From: CAZILM01 sp964625325
Lineage (GTDB): Bacteria; Patescibacteriota; Saccharimonadia; Saccharimonadales; CAYVSP01
NCBI GenBank assembly: GCA_964625325.1
Contig: CAZVBA010000026.1
Location: forward strand, 1 to 9,673
DNA: 9,673 bases
Direction: 5' to 3'
A model generated the notes under the pieces. That model was given only the letters and a program-made list of their open reading frames with translations, ran no database searches and was not told the DNA's origin. A program made the translations under genes and the position numbers. Below are positions 1-5,157 of this stretch, piece after piece. The stretch's first letter is position 1; each line of letters opens with the position of its first letter.

Positions 1-1
1 G

Positions 2-74
2 TACCCCCGGTAGGATTCGAACCTACGACCTCGACGTTAGAACCGTCTTGCTCTATCCACTGAGCTACGGGGGC
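2..74 (-). tRNA. tRNA-Arg(TCT)
   Basis: Reverse-strand cloverleaf of 73 nt: acceptor GCCCCCG/CGGGGGT (first pair G-U), D-stem GCTC/GAGC, anticodon loop GTTCTAA with anticodon TCT (reads AGA), T-loop TTCGAAT with stem GTAGG/CCTAC, discriminator A. The anticodon stem has an A-G mismatch at 27-43, and position 32 is G, where a pyrimidine is usual. The next base after the discriminator is C, the last in the window, consistent with an encoded CCA. The 5' end directly touches the CCA of the upstream tRNA-Gly with no spacer, so both are probably one transcript. Confidence 0.93.
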
Positions 75-149
75 TGGTGCGGGATACCGGAGTCGAACCG
101 GTGTCCAAAGTTTGGAAAACTTTTATATTAACCGCTATACGAATCCCGC
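75..149 (-). tRNA. tRNA-Gly(TCC)
   Basis: Reverse-strand tRNA: acceptor GCGGGAT/ATCCCGC, D-stem GTAT/ATAT, AT-rich anticodon stem AAAGT/ACTTT, anticodon loop TTTCCAA with anticodon TCC (reads GGA), T-arm ACCGG/CCGGT with loop TTCGACT, discriminator A and encoded CCA at 75-77. It lies first in a two-gene unit with tRNA-Arg(TCT), which starts at the very next base. Confidence 0.93.
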
Positions 150-161
150 ACAACAGGGGTA

Positions 162-170
162 ATTATAGCA
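162..170 (-). promoter_or_regulatory. Extended -10 promoter of the tRNA-Gly/tRNA-Arg unit
   Basis: On the minus strand, TGC followed by a perfect TATAAT sits 12 nt before the mature tRNA-Gly 5' end. No good -35 box is visible at 16-18 bp; the TGn extension may compensate. It lies in the short gap after the stop codon of the 191-703 gene, so the tRNAs need not rely on read-through. Confidence 0.6.
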
Positions 171-190
171 TCCTACACCTGAGAGCCTAA

Positions 191-703
191 TTACTTAATC
201 GGTTTGAGTTCCGAAAGGCCATGAATTTCGGCCCAACTGCCGTGCCAGTCATCGATCACGTAGTTGCCGGTTATCTCATAACGCTGTCCGACGACCGGGT
301 CGGGCAGGCTACTGCGAAAGCCGCGGCAGACCAAGACTACCAGGATATCTTTGGGGGCATGATGGCAAGTATCTTCTATTACCAAATAACCCTGTTGCTT
401 ATCGTAGTTTTGTTTGGTCAGTAAACCTTTATATGGCGAATCGAGCTCTAGTAGAACGTGGCTGTCGCCGTCCGGCTCTATTTTGACCTTTCTGGCCGTT
501 CCTGTGACCGTCTTGCAGCCCCGGAAATCCAGCCGTCGCGGAATATAAATGTGATCCCGACTACAGTTATAACCGTTAGAGCTGCCGGCGGTTTGGATCA
601 GTGGGTAATGCAGGTAAAAGGCCACACCACATAATAAGGCCAGGATAGCCAGGCCGATAAACCAACGTTTGCGGCGTTTAGCGGCGGCATGCTTATGCTT
701 CAT
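191..703 (-). CDS. Membrane-anchored protein of unknown function with four extracytoplasmic cysteines
   Basis: I do not recognise this with certainty. From the ATG at 703 it is 170 aa: a basic N-terminus (KRRKR, residues 9-13), one hydrophobic helix (about 14-34), then a roughly 135-aa domain that should face outside. That domain has Cys47, Cys63, Cys113 and Cys126, which could form two disulfides, and motifs EPDGDSHVLLELD (76-88), VTGTA (66-70), VGQRYEITG (138-146) and DWHGSWAEIH (152-161). The alternating strands with VTG/ITG turns suggest a small beta-barrel of OB-fold type (inference). A GTG at 778 would add 25 residues, but that puts a Cys/Trp-rich stretch before the basic-plus-helix signal anchor, so I prefer the ATG. 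There is no Shine-Dalgarno; a weak TACTAT box lies 7 nt upstream of the ATG. Confidence 0.7.
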   Translation of the reverse strand: MKHKHAAAKRRKRWFIGLAILALLCGVAFYLHYPLIQTAGSSNGYNCSRDHIYIPRRLDFRGCKTVTGTARKVKIEPDGDSHVLLELDSPYKGLLTKQNYDKQQGYLVIEDTCHHAPKDILVVLVCRGFRSSLPDPVVGQRYEITGNYVIDDWHGSWAEIHGLSELKPIK

Positions 704-829
704 AGCTAATATAGTAGCGCGTTCCTTGACAACGGCCCAACAGATTAACCATAAGCATAAGCAATATAGTTTATCCACAACCTATTTGCACTTATGGCAA
801 TCTCGTACTACGCTTAAGTTACAAGGAAG

Positions 830-957
830 GGTCTCCGGGGGTATAAAAAGCGGAGCCAAAAGCAATGATTTCCTGGCGTAAGCCACACAACCAAAAGATC
901 GGTAACGAAAGTTACGAAAAGGGTGGTGTGGGGCAAGCGGCCAGGAGTTTTTATTTT
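830..957 (+). ncRNA. Candidate structured RNA or yggT leader with terminator-like tail
   Basis: Read on the plus strand, three helices nest on one axis. The outer stem is TCCTGGC 871-877 with GCCAGGA 940-946 (7 bp). The middle stem is CCACACAACC 883-892 with GGTGGTGTGG 922-931 (9 of 10 pairs). The inner stem is GTAAC 902-906 with GTTAC 911-915, closed by a GAAA tetraloop of GNRA type. The internal loops are purine-rich (893-901 and 916-921). A separate small hairpin precedes it (CTCCG 833-837 with CGGAG 851-855 region). The outer stem runs straight into a T-rich tail at 948-957 (TTTTTATTTT), as in an intrinsic terminator. I recognise no known riboswitch, SRP, 6S or RNase P signature. It could be a free small RNA, a regulatory leader for yggT 51 nt downstream, or only an upstream terminator. 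Confidence 0.42.
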
Positions 958-994
958 GGCGTTCCGTTTAATGCGGCCGGCGGCTTAAATAAAT

Positions 995-1000
995 GGAGGT
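995..1000 (+). promoter_or_regulatory. Ribosome-binding site of yggT-family gene
   Basis: GGAGGT ends 8 nt before the ATG at 1009. It is the strongest Shine-Dalgarno in the window, and notable because most other genes here have none. Confidence 0.85.
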
Positions 1001-1008
1001 AAAACCCA

Positions 1009-1323
1009 ATGAACGTACAAATTAAAACGCCCAGAGAGATGGCGAAGCAGAGCGTCGAATGGTTCGTCATTCTTGTCGTGGTAGCCCTAGCATTGCGCTT
1101 CGTGCTGCGACTATTTGGTGCTGAAGGCATGGGTAGCGGTTTTGTGCCGTGGCTCTATGACACTACAGCCGTGCTATTGCAGCCGGTCCGCGGTGTCTTT
1201 GCGGAGACAGCCACCCGCAGCAAGTATGTGCTGGAGTTCCAGACTCTCTTTGCCTTGGTTGCCTATATGGTAGTCGGCAATGTCGTCATGGGCGTGGTTG
1301 ATCGCTGGTCGCCAAAGAGATAA
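1009..1323 (+). CDS. YggT-family integral membrane protein
   Basis: 104 aa. A short amphipathic N-terminus is followed by a first hydrophobic helix (about 17-36) running into LRLFGAEG, a loop with the family-like pattern FVPWLYDTTAVLLQPVRGVF (45-64), then EFQTLFALVAYMVVG (76-90) in a second helix. The order helix, LRLFGA, LYxxT, L-x-P-x-RG-x-F, helix matches YggT/YlmG proteins (PF02325). These are small membrane proteins linked in other bacteria to division, shape or osmotic growth; their biochemical role is not settled. It is set apart from neighbours by a clear Shine-Dalgarno and a long structured upstream region, which suggests post-transcriptional control (inference). It converges with murA across a shared terminator. 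Confidence 0.8.
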   Translation: MNVQIKTPREMAKQSVEWFVILVVVALALRFVLRLFGAEGMGSGFVPWLYDTTAVLLQPVRGVFAETATRSKYVLEFQTLFALVAYMVVGNVVMGVVDRWSPKR

Positions 1324-1340
1324 TTCTCTTTAGTTAAGGC

Positions 1341-1375
1341 ATTAAATCTCCTCCGCTAGTCGGGGGAGATTTAAT
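1341..1375. terminator. Bidirectional terminator between yggT and murA
   Basis: Near-perfect inverted repeat with 15-bp arms (1341-1355 and 1361-1375, one G-T pair) around the loop CTAGT. The stem has a GC-rich top and an AT-rich base (ATTAAAT/ATTTAAT), so both transcripts end in a short U/A-rich tract. There is no long U run. The right arm touches the murA stop codon at 1375-1377. Its position between convergent genes fits a shared terminator. Confidence 0.75.
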
Positions 1376-2895
1376 TATAGTTCGTGTAGGACGGTGATGT
1401 GGGCGCCAAGACTGTTGAGACGTTCGGCAAAGTCTTCGTAGCCACGGTTGATGGAGTAGACGTTGCGCAAGATGCTAATGCCCGGAGCGGCCAGCATGGC
1501 CAACAGTATCAGGATAGCTGGGCGCAGCGCTGGCGGGCAAGTGACGTCGGCCGCACTGAAGCGGGCCGGGCCGTCAACGTAAACGCGGTGCGGGTCAACC
1601 AGGGTGACATTGACGTTCAACTTGCGCAGCTCAGTGAAATAAATGGCGCGGTCTTCGTATACCCAGTCATGTATAAGCGTGCGGCCCTTGGCGACGGCCG
1701 CGATGGCGACGAAAAGCGGTAAGTTATCAATATTAAGGCCGGGGTAGGGGTTGGAGTGGATTTTATCCTCCAGCGCGGTAAGTTCACCGTTGTGTTTATG
1801 AATGGTTACATCAACCAGCCGGGTTTGCCCGTTTTCGGCGGCATAAGGTTCGCTGACATCGTATTTAAGGCCCATTTTTTGCAATTTCAGTAGCTCTAAT
1901 TCCAGAAAATCGAGCGGTGCCCGCTTAACCGTGATGCTGGAGTTAGTCACGACCGCTGCTGTGATGAACGTCATGGCCTCAATCGGGTCTTCGCTGGGGT
2001 AATAGGTGATGTTTTTCTTGATTTCCTTGACGCCGTGGATCCGCAAGGTGCTGGTGCCAATGCCTTCAATTTTGACACCCAGTTTTTTCAGGAAAAAACA
2101 GAGGTCCTGGACCATATAGTTGGCACTGGCCATCTTTATAACCGTTTCTTCCTCAAACCGGGCCGCCGCCATGATGATATTTTCAGTAGCCGTGTCGCTG
2201 GTTTCGTACATGACGATTTCTTTGGCCGGGTGCTTCTTGACCGTGACGTTGTAGTGGCCGCTTTTGGCAACAATGTTCACACCTAGCTCCTCAAGGGCAA
2301 AGATGTGCGCCTGGATGCTGCGGCGTCCTAGTTTACAGCCACCGGCGTAGGGAATTTGGAAGGTCGGGAACAGATGCATTAGTGGGCCCAGTAACATGAC
2401 CACGCTACGCGTTTTGCGGGCGGCGTTTTTATCCATGCTCTCGAGATTTAGTTGGGCCGGCGGCTTGATTTCCAAATCGTCGCCCGTCAGCCACTTAATA
2501 TGAACGCCAATACTTTGCAGCACTTCAATAATGCGATTAACCTCTTCGATGCGTGGCATGTGCTTGAAGCGGGTAGTGCCTTTGTTGAGCAAAGCCGCCG
2601 CCAGTAAACAGACAGCGGCGTTCTTTGAAGCATTAGTCGTAATACTACCCTTGAGCTCGTAGCCACCCTCAACGCGCAGGTTAACGGCGCTGCCGCCGAT
2701 GCTGATGATGGGCTTGTTAAGAACATCGCTGATGCGACCTAGGGTATCCAGGCTGAGGTTTTGGTGGCCGTGCTCAATGCGGTTGACAGCTGACTGACTG
2801 GTGCCGAGTCGCTGGGCAAAGGCGGCTTGGGTGAGGCCTCTCTCTTGTCGTATCTGATAAATTAATTGGCCGATTTTCTCATTGGTGGTGGGCAT
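1375..2895 (-). CDS. murA: UDP-N-acetylglucosamine 1-carboxyvinyltransferase (MurA) with N-terminal XRE helix-turn-helix
   Basis: 506 aa against 419 in E. coli MurA. Residues 6-61 form an XRE/Cro-type DNA-binding domain (IRQERGLTQAAFAQRLGTSQSAVNRIEHG pattern in two segments, residues 15-43). The enzyme starts near residue 70. MurA transfers enolpyruvate from PEP to UDP-GlcNAc, the first committed step of peptidoglycan synthesis in the cytoplasm. Key residues are kept: Lys91-Asn92 (E. coli Lys22-Asn23), Cys187 in GGCKLG (Cys115, the residue alkylated by fosfomycin), Arg192 (Arg120), Asp390 (Asp305) and Arg484 in NRGYE (Arg397). The domain is therefore probably active and, judged by this Cys alone, fosfomycin-sensitive. 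The ATG at 2895 begins the HTH and has no Shine-Dalgarno; a -10 box lies 9 nt upstream, so the mRNA is probably leaderless. The fusion plus a palindrome in its promoter suggests autoregulation (inference). Confidence 0.93.
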   Translation of the reverse strand: MPTTNEKIGQLIYQIRQERGLTQAAFAQRLGTSQSAVNRIEHGHQNLSLDTLGRISDVLNKPIISIGGSAVNLRVEGGYELKGSITTNASKNAAVCLLAAALLNKGTTRFKHMPRIEEVNRIIEVLQSIGVHIKWLTGDDLEIKPPAQLNLESMDKNAARKTRSVVMLLGPLMHLFPTFQIPYAGGCKLGRRSIQAHIFALEELGVNIVAKSGHYNVTVKKHPAKEIVMYETSDTATENIIMAAARFEEETVIKMASANYMVQDLCFFLKKLGVKIEGIGTSTLRIHGVKEIKKNITYYPSEDPIEAMTFITAAVVTNSSITVKRAPLDFLELELLKLQKMGLKYDVSEPYAAENGQTRLVDVTIHKHNGELTALEDKIHSNPYPGLNIDNLPLFVAIAAVAKGRTLIHDWVYEDRAIYFTELRKLNVNVTLVDPHRVYVDGPARFSAADVTCPPALRPAILILLAMLAAPGISILRNVYSINRGYEDFAERLNSLGAHITVLHEL

Positions 2896-2904
2896 TGCCA
2901 GATA

Positions 2905-2932
2905 AGTATATCGCCTGCGATATAGAAATCAA
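2905..2932 (-). promoter_or_regulatory. murA promoter, leaderless
   Basis: On the minus strand: -35 TTGATT (2927-2932), 16-bp spacer, -10 TATACT (2905-2910, 5 of 6 consensus). The ATG follows 9 nt after the -10, so transcription should begin 0-3 nt before the start codon. The spacer is almost fully occupied by the palindrome described separately. Confidence 0.75.
2907..2924. promoter_or_regulatory. Palindromic operator candidate in the murA promoter
   Basis: Perfect inverted repeat TATATCGCCTGCGATATA: 8-bp arms and a 2-bp spacer. It fills the gap between the -35 and -10 boxes and overlaps four bases of the -10 box. Dyads of this size and placement are typical binding sites of dimeric XRE-family repressors. 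The nearest XRE domain is the N-terminus of MurA itself, encoded 12 nt away. That the fusion protein binds here is inference. Confidence 0.6.
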
Positions 2933-2966
2933 GAGATTTAGGAAAAAACATGTGAAGCTCGGGGTC

Positions 2967-2975
2967 TGGTACAAT
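2967..2975 (+). promoter_or_regulatory. Extended -10 promoter of glyA
   Basis: TGG followed by TACAAT (2970-2975), an extended -10 without a clear -35. Predicted start of transcription is near 2982, giving a leader of about 58 nt made almost wholly of the hairpin at 2989-3027. Confidence 0.55.
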
Positions 2976-2988
2976 GAAGCCATGATTT

Positions 2989-3027
2989 AGTTACGTTTTC
3001 CACACTTACAGCACTAGAAACGTAACT
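2989..3027 (+). promoter_or_regulatory. glyA leader hairpin
   Basis: Perfect 10-bp inverted repeat AGTTACGTTT (2989-2998) and AAACGTAACT (3018-3027) around a 19-nt loop. It ends 2 nt before the GGAG ribosome-binding site. It could be a translational control hairpin, a 5' stabiliser or a protein-binding dyad. I recognise no known riboswitch in it. Confidence 0.5.
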
Positions 3028-3029
3028 TT

Positions 3030-3033
3030 GGAG
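3030..3033 (+). promoter_or_regulatory. Ribosome-binding site deciding the glyA start
   Basis: GGAG lies 6 nt before the ATG at 3040. An in-frame TTG at 3028 would overlap this site, so the ATG at 3040 is the likely start. Confidence 0.8.
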
Positions 3034-3039
3034 TTGGAC

Positions 3040-4299
3040 ATGAAAGACGCAGCAATTGAGAAACTGATTAAGGCCGAGACCAGACGGCAAGTTGAAGGCC
3101 TGGAAATGATTCCCAGCGAGAACCACACCTCGGGTGATGTCCTCAAAGCCCTGGGTTCACGCTTAACTGACAAATATTCGGAAGGCTACCCGGGCATGCG
3201 CTATTACGGCGGCTGTGAAAATGTTGACGCTGTCGAGAATATAGCTCGTGACCGCGCCAAGAAACTGTTTGGCGTCGACCACGCCAACGTCCAGGCCTAC
3301 TCCGGCTCGCCGGCCAACCAAGCGGTTTATTTTGCCTTACTTGATCCGGGCGATACGGTTATGGGCATGGCACTCTATTTTGGTGGCCATATGACGCATG
3401 GATTGAAAGTGAACTTTTCGGGTAAATGGTTTCACTCGGTCCAATACCAAACCGGACCGGACGGTTACTTGGATTACGATGTTCTCATGAAAATGGCCGT
3501 ACGCGAAAAACCCAAACTACTGATTGCCGGCGCCACCGTCTACCCGCGCATTTTTGACTGGAAAAAACTACGTGCCATAGCCGATGCTTGCGGGGCCTGG
3601 TTCTTAGCGGACGTTTCGCATATAGCCGGCCTGATTGTGGCTGGCGCTCATCCTTCACCGGTCGGTTACGCCGATGTTATCATGACGACCACCCACAAAA
3701 CACTGCGTGGTCCGCGCGGTGCGCTGTTGCTCTGCAATGGCAACCCGTCAACACCGCTCAAGAAAGTCGAGCGCAGCCGCGAAAACTTGCCGTCACTGAT
3801 TGACCGAGCTATTATTCCAGGTCTGCAAGGCGGCCCGCACAACCACCAAACAGCCGCCATTGCCGTGGCTCTGGCAGAAGCCGCTACGCCAGCTTTCAAA
3901 ACCTACGGCCGACAGATTGTTAAGAACGCCAAAACGCTGGCCGACGAGCTGACCAAGCGTGGCTACCAGCTGGTAACTGGTGGTACCGACAACCACCTGA
4001 TGCTGATTGATCTGACTAATAAGAAGCTAGGTGGGGCCGATGCCGAAGACGCGCTTGGTAAAGCCGGCATCACAGTTAATAAAAACACCGTGCCGTTCGA
4101 TCCGCGACCGCCGTTCAGCCCGTCTGGTATCCGGCTGGGTACGCCGGCGCTGACCACCCGCGGCATGAAAGAAAAAGAAATGCTTCAAATCGCCGATTGG
4201 ATAGATCAGGCCCTGATGCACCACGATGATGAAACTCGTTTGAAGAAGTTAAGGCAAGAAATTAAGACGTTTGCGCTCGATTTTCCGCTACCGGTCTAA
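3040..4299 (+). CDS. glyA: Serine hydroxymethyltransferase
   Basis: 419 aa, the usual bacterial length (E. coli 417). It interconverts serine and glycine in the cytoplasm, passing the one-carbon unit to tetrahydrofolate with pyridoxal phosphate as cofactor. Visible family signatures: IPSENHTS near the N-terminus, KYSEGYPGMRYYGG (45-58), the PLP site with Asp191 and His194 in LADVSHIAGLI, and the Schiff-base Lys220 in TTTHKTLRGPRG. The C-terminal NTVPFDPRPPFSPSGIRLGTPA segment, with the Arg that binds the carboxylate, is intact. It stands alone, with its own promoter and structured leader, and converges with the next gene with only 4 bp between stop codons. folC at the right end of the window acts in the same folate pool. 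Confidence 0.97.
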   Translation: MKDAAIEKLIKAETRRQVEGLEMIPSENHTSGDVLKALGSRLTDKYSEGYPGMRYYGGCENVDAVENIARDRAKKLFGVDHANVQAYSGSPANQAVYFALLDPGDTVMGMALYFGGHMTHGLKVNFSGKWFHSVQYQTGPDGYLDYDVLMKMAVREKPKLLIAGATVYPRIFDWKKLRAIADACGAWFLADVSHIAGLIVAGAHPSPVGYADVIMTTTHKTLRGPRGALLLCNGNPSTPLKKVERSRENLPSLIDRAIIPGLQGGPHNHQTAAIAVALAEAATPAFKTYGRQIVKNAKTLADELTKRGYQLVTGGTDNHLMLIDLTNKKLGGADAEDALGKAGITVNKNTVPFDPRPPFSPSGIRLGTPALTTRGMKEKEMLQIADWIDQALMHHDDETRLKKLRQEIKTFALDFPLPV

Positions 4300-4303
4300 A
4301 ATA

Positions 4304-5083
4304 TCAGGCAGCTACCAGCGCGGCTTGTAGAATCATGTTGGCCACTGGCGATAACTGATTGAAATGCTCTGATGATAAGAGTTGTGCAACTGAGTCTTCG
4401 AAGCCAAAAAGTCGTTCAGCCTCGTTGGCAAGTACACACAGATGACTCGTCAAATCGTCGGTGAACCTGTCACTGGCCTCAGTTTCAACACGCACCACAC
4501 TGGGGTCTAATTCAATGCGCATAAAAGTGCCGGCCGGCCCGCCCATCTTGGGTCGGCCATTCAAAGTGGCCTCACCGCCAGGCAGGATTAGCATGTATTG
4601 GCTTGGTCGTCCCTCGTACCATAGTAATGCACCGGGCACTTTTGATAATTCAACCGTTTTGTCTAGCATTACGGTATTAAGACTTCGCAAAGCTTCGGCA
4701 TACTGGACAGGTGGCTCTGGCAATGGCTCTGGTTCACCCTTAGCTTCAAAATAACTGCGCCAGCCAATGAACGGTTTGAGTTCTATGACGTCACCAGCCA
4801 ACCAATCGGCCCGGACGAAAACCTCATCAGGAGCTACTGCATCCACGCGGAAAGGCACCACTTCGATAGCGGGACGTAGCGTGTCACCCTCTTCGGTGTA
4901 TGGCTGAAAACTTTGCTTTAGACGTGCCTCTAAATCCTCGGGAGTTACATCTGTCAGCGTTTCTCCGGGTTCCAAGTATGGTTCAAATTGTTCGGCCGGC
5001 ACGGTTCTTATGGCGAAGTGACCCTTATCGGTGTGGGATTCAACAACTGTATCACGAGTCAGGGGGTTTATTATTGGCGACAT
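4304..5083 (-). CDS. Orphan protein of unknown function, 259 aa
   Basis: I do not recognise a family. The protein is soluble-looking and acidic, with no signal peptide or membrane helix. Features: a Pro/Glu-rich stretch (EPEPLPEPPVQY, near the middle), aromatic segments (FIGWRSYFEAKG and LLWYEGRPSQYMLILPGG) and an Ala-rich C-terminus. The open frame is clean over 780 bp and downstream of a plausible promoter, so it is very probably real. The ATG at 5083 has no Shine-Dalgarno. The stop (TGA) lies 4 bp from the glyA stop in convergent orientation with no visible terminator between. murB lies upstream on the same strand, but a separate promoter sits between them. Confidence 0.8.
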   Translation of the reverse strand: MSPIINPLTRDTVVESHTDKGHFAIRTVPAEQFEPYLEPGETLTDVTPEDLEARLKQSFQPYTEEGDTLRPAIEVVPFRVDAVAPDEVFVRADWLAGDVIELKPFIGWRSYFEAKGEPEPLPEPPVQYAEALRSLNTVMLDKTVELSKVPGALLWYEGRPSQYMLILPGGEATLNGRPKMGGPAGTFMRIELDPSVVRVETEASDRFTDDLTSHLCVLANEAERLFGFEDSVAQLLSSEHFNQLSPVANMILQAALVAA

Positions 5084-5104
5084 CGTTTTGGTTTACGTTT
5101 ATGG

Positions 5105-5132
5105 TTAATATAAGTATAAACCCATCCGTCAA
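5105..5132 (-). promoter_or_regulatory. Candidate promoter of the 259-aa gene
   Basis: On the minus strand TTGACG (5127-5132, 5 of 6) with a 16-bp spacer to TATTAA (5105-5110). A TATACT at 5113-5118 is an alternative -10. Either gives a leader of roughly 15 to 25 nt without a Shine-Dalgarno, unlike the leaderless neighbours. A small dyad CAACCGTTG overlaps the -35. Confidence 0.45.
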
Positions 5133-5157
5133 CCGTTGCGAACCATAACGCCAAAAA

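Larger units (their letters stand above)
704..1008. other. Intergenic region with structured RNA candidate
   Basis: A 305-bp gap between two divergent genes. The left part (704-829) shows only weak plus-strand promoter hints: TATAGT at 765-770 without a -35, and TTGACA at 726-731 without a well-spaced -10. The right part (830-957) holds the stem-loops described separately, followed by the yggT ribosome-binding site. I see no convincing gene in either direction. Confidence 0.5.

Noticed and set aside
726..731. Perfect TTGACA on the plus strand as a -35 box for the structured RNA.
   Set aside because: The best -10 at proper spacing (CATAAG after 18 bp) is poor, and a lone consensus hexamer is expected by chance in a window of this size.
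669..881. A plus-strand open frame of 70 codons spanning the 191-703 gene start and the intergenic region.
   Set aside because: It has no ribosome-binding site or promoter at the right place, low-complexity unlikely protein content, and overlaps a better gene on the other strand.
919..931. GGGTGGT motif resembling the T-box antiterminator consensus.
   Set aside because: The following bases are not ACCGCG, the stretch is fully paired in the local stem, and the downstream gene is a membrane protein, not an aminoacyl-tRNA synthetase or amino-acid gene.
4297..4306. A terminator between the convergent glyA and 259-aa genes.
   Set aside because: Only 4 bp separate the stop codons and no GC-rich hairpin with a T tract is visible on either side.
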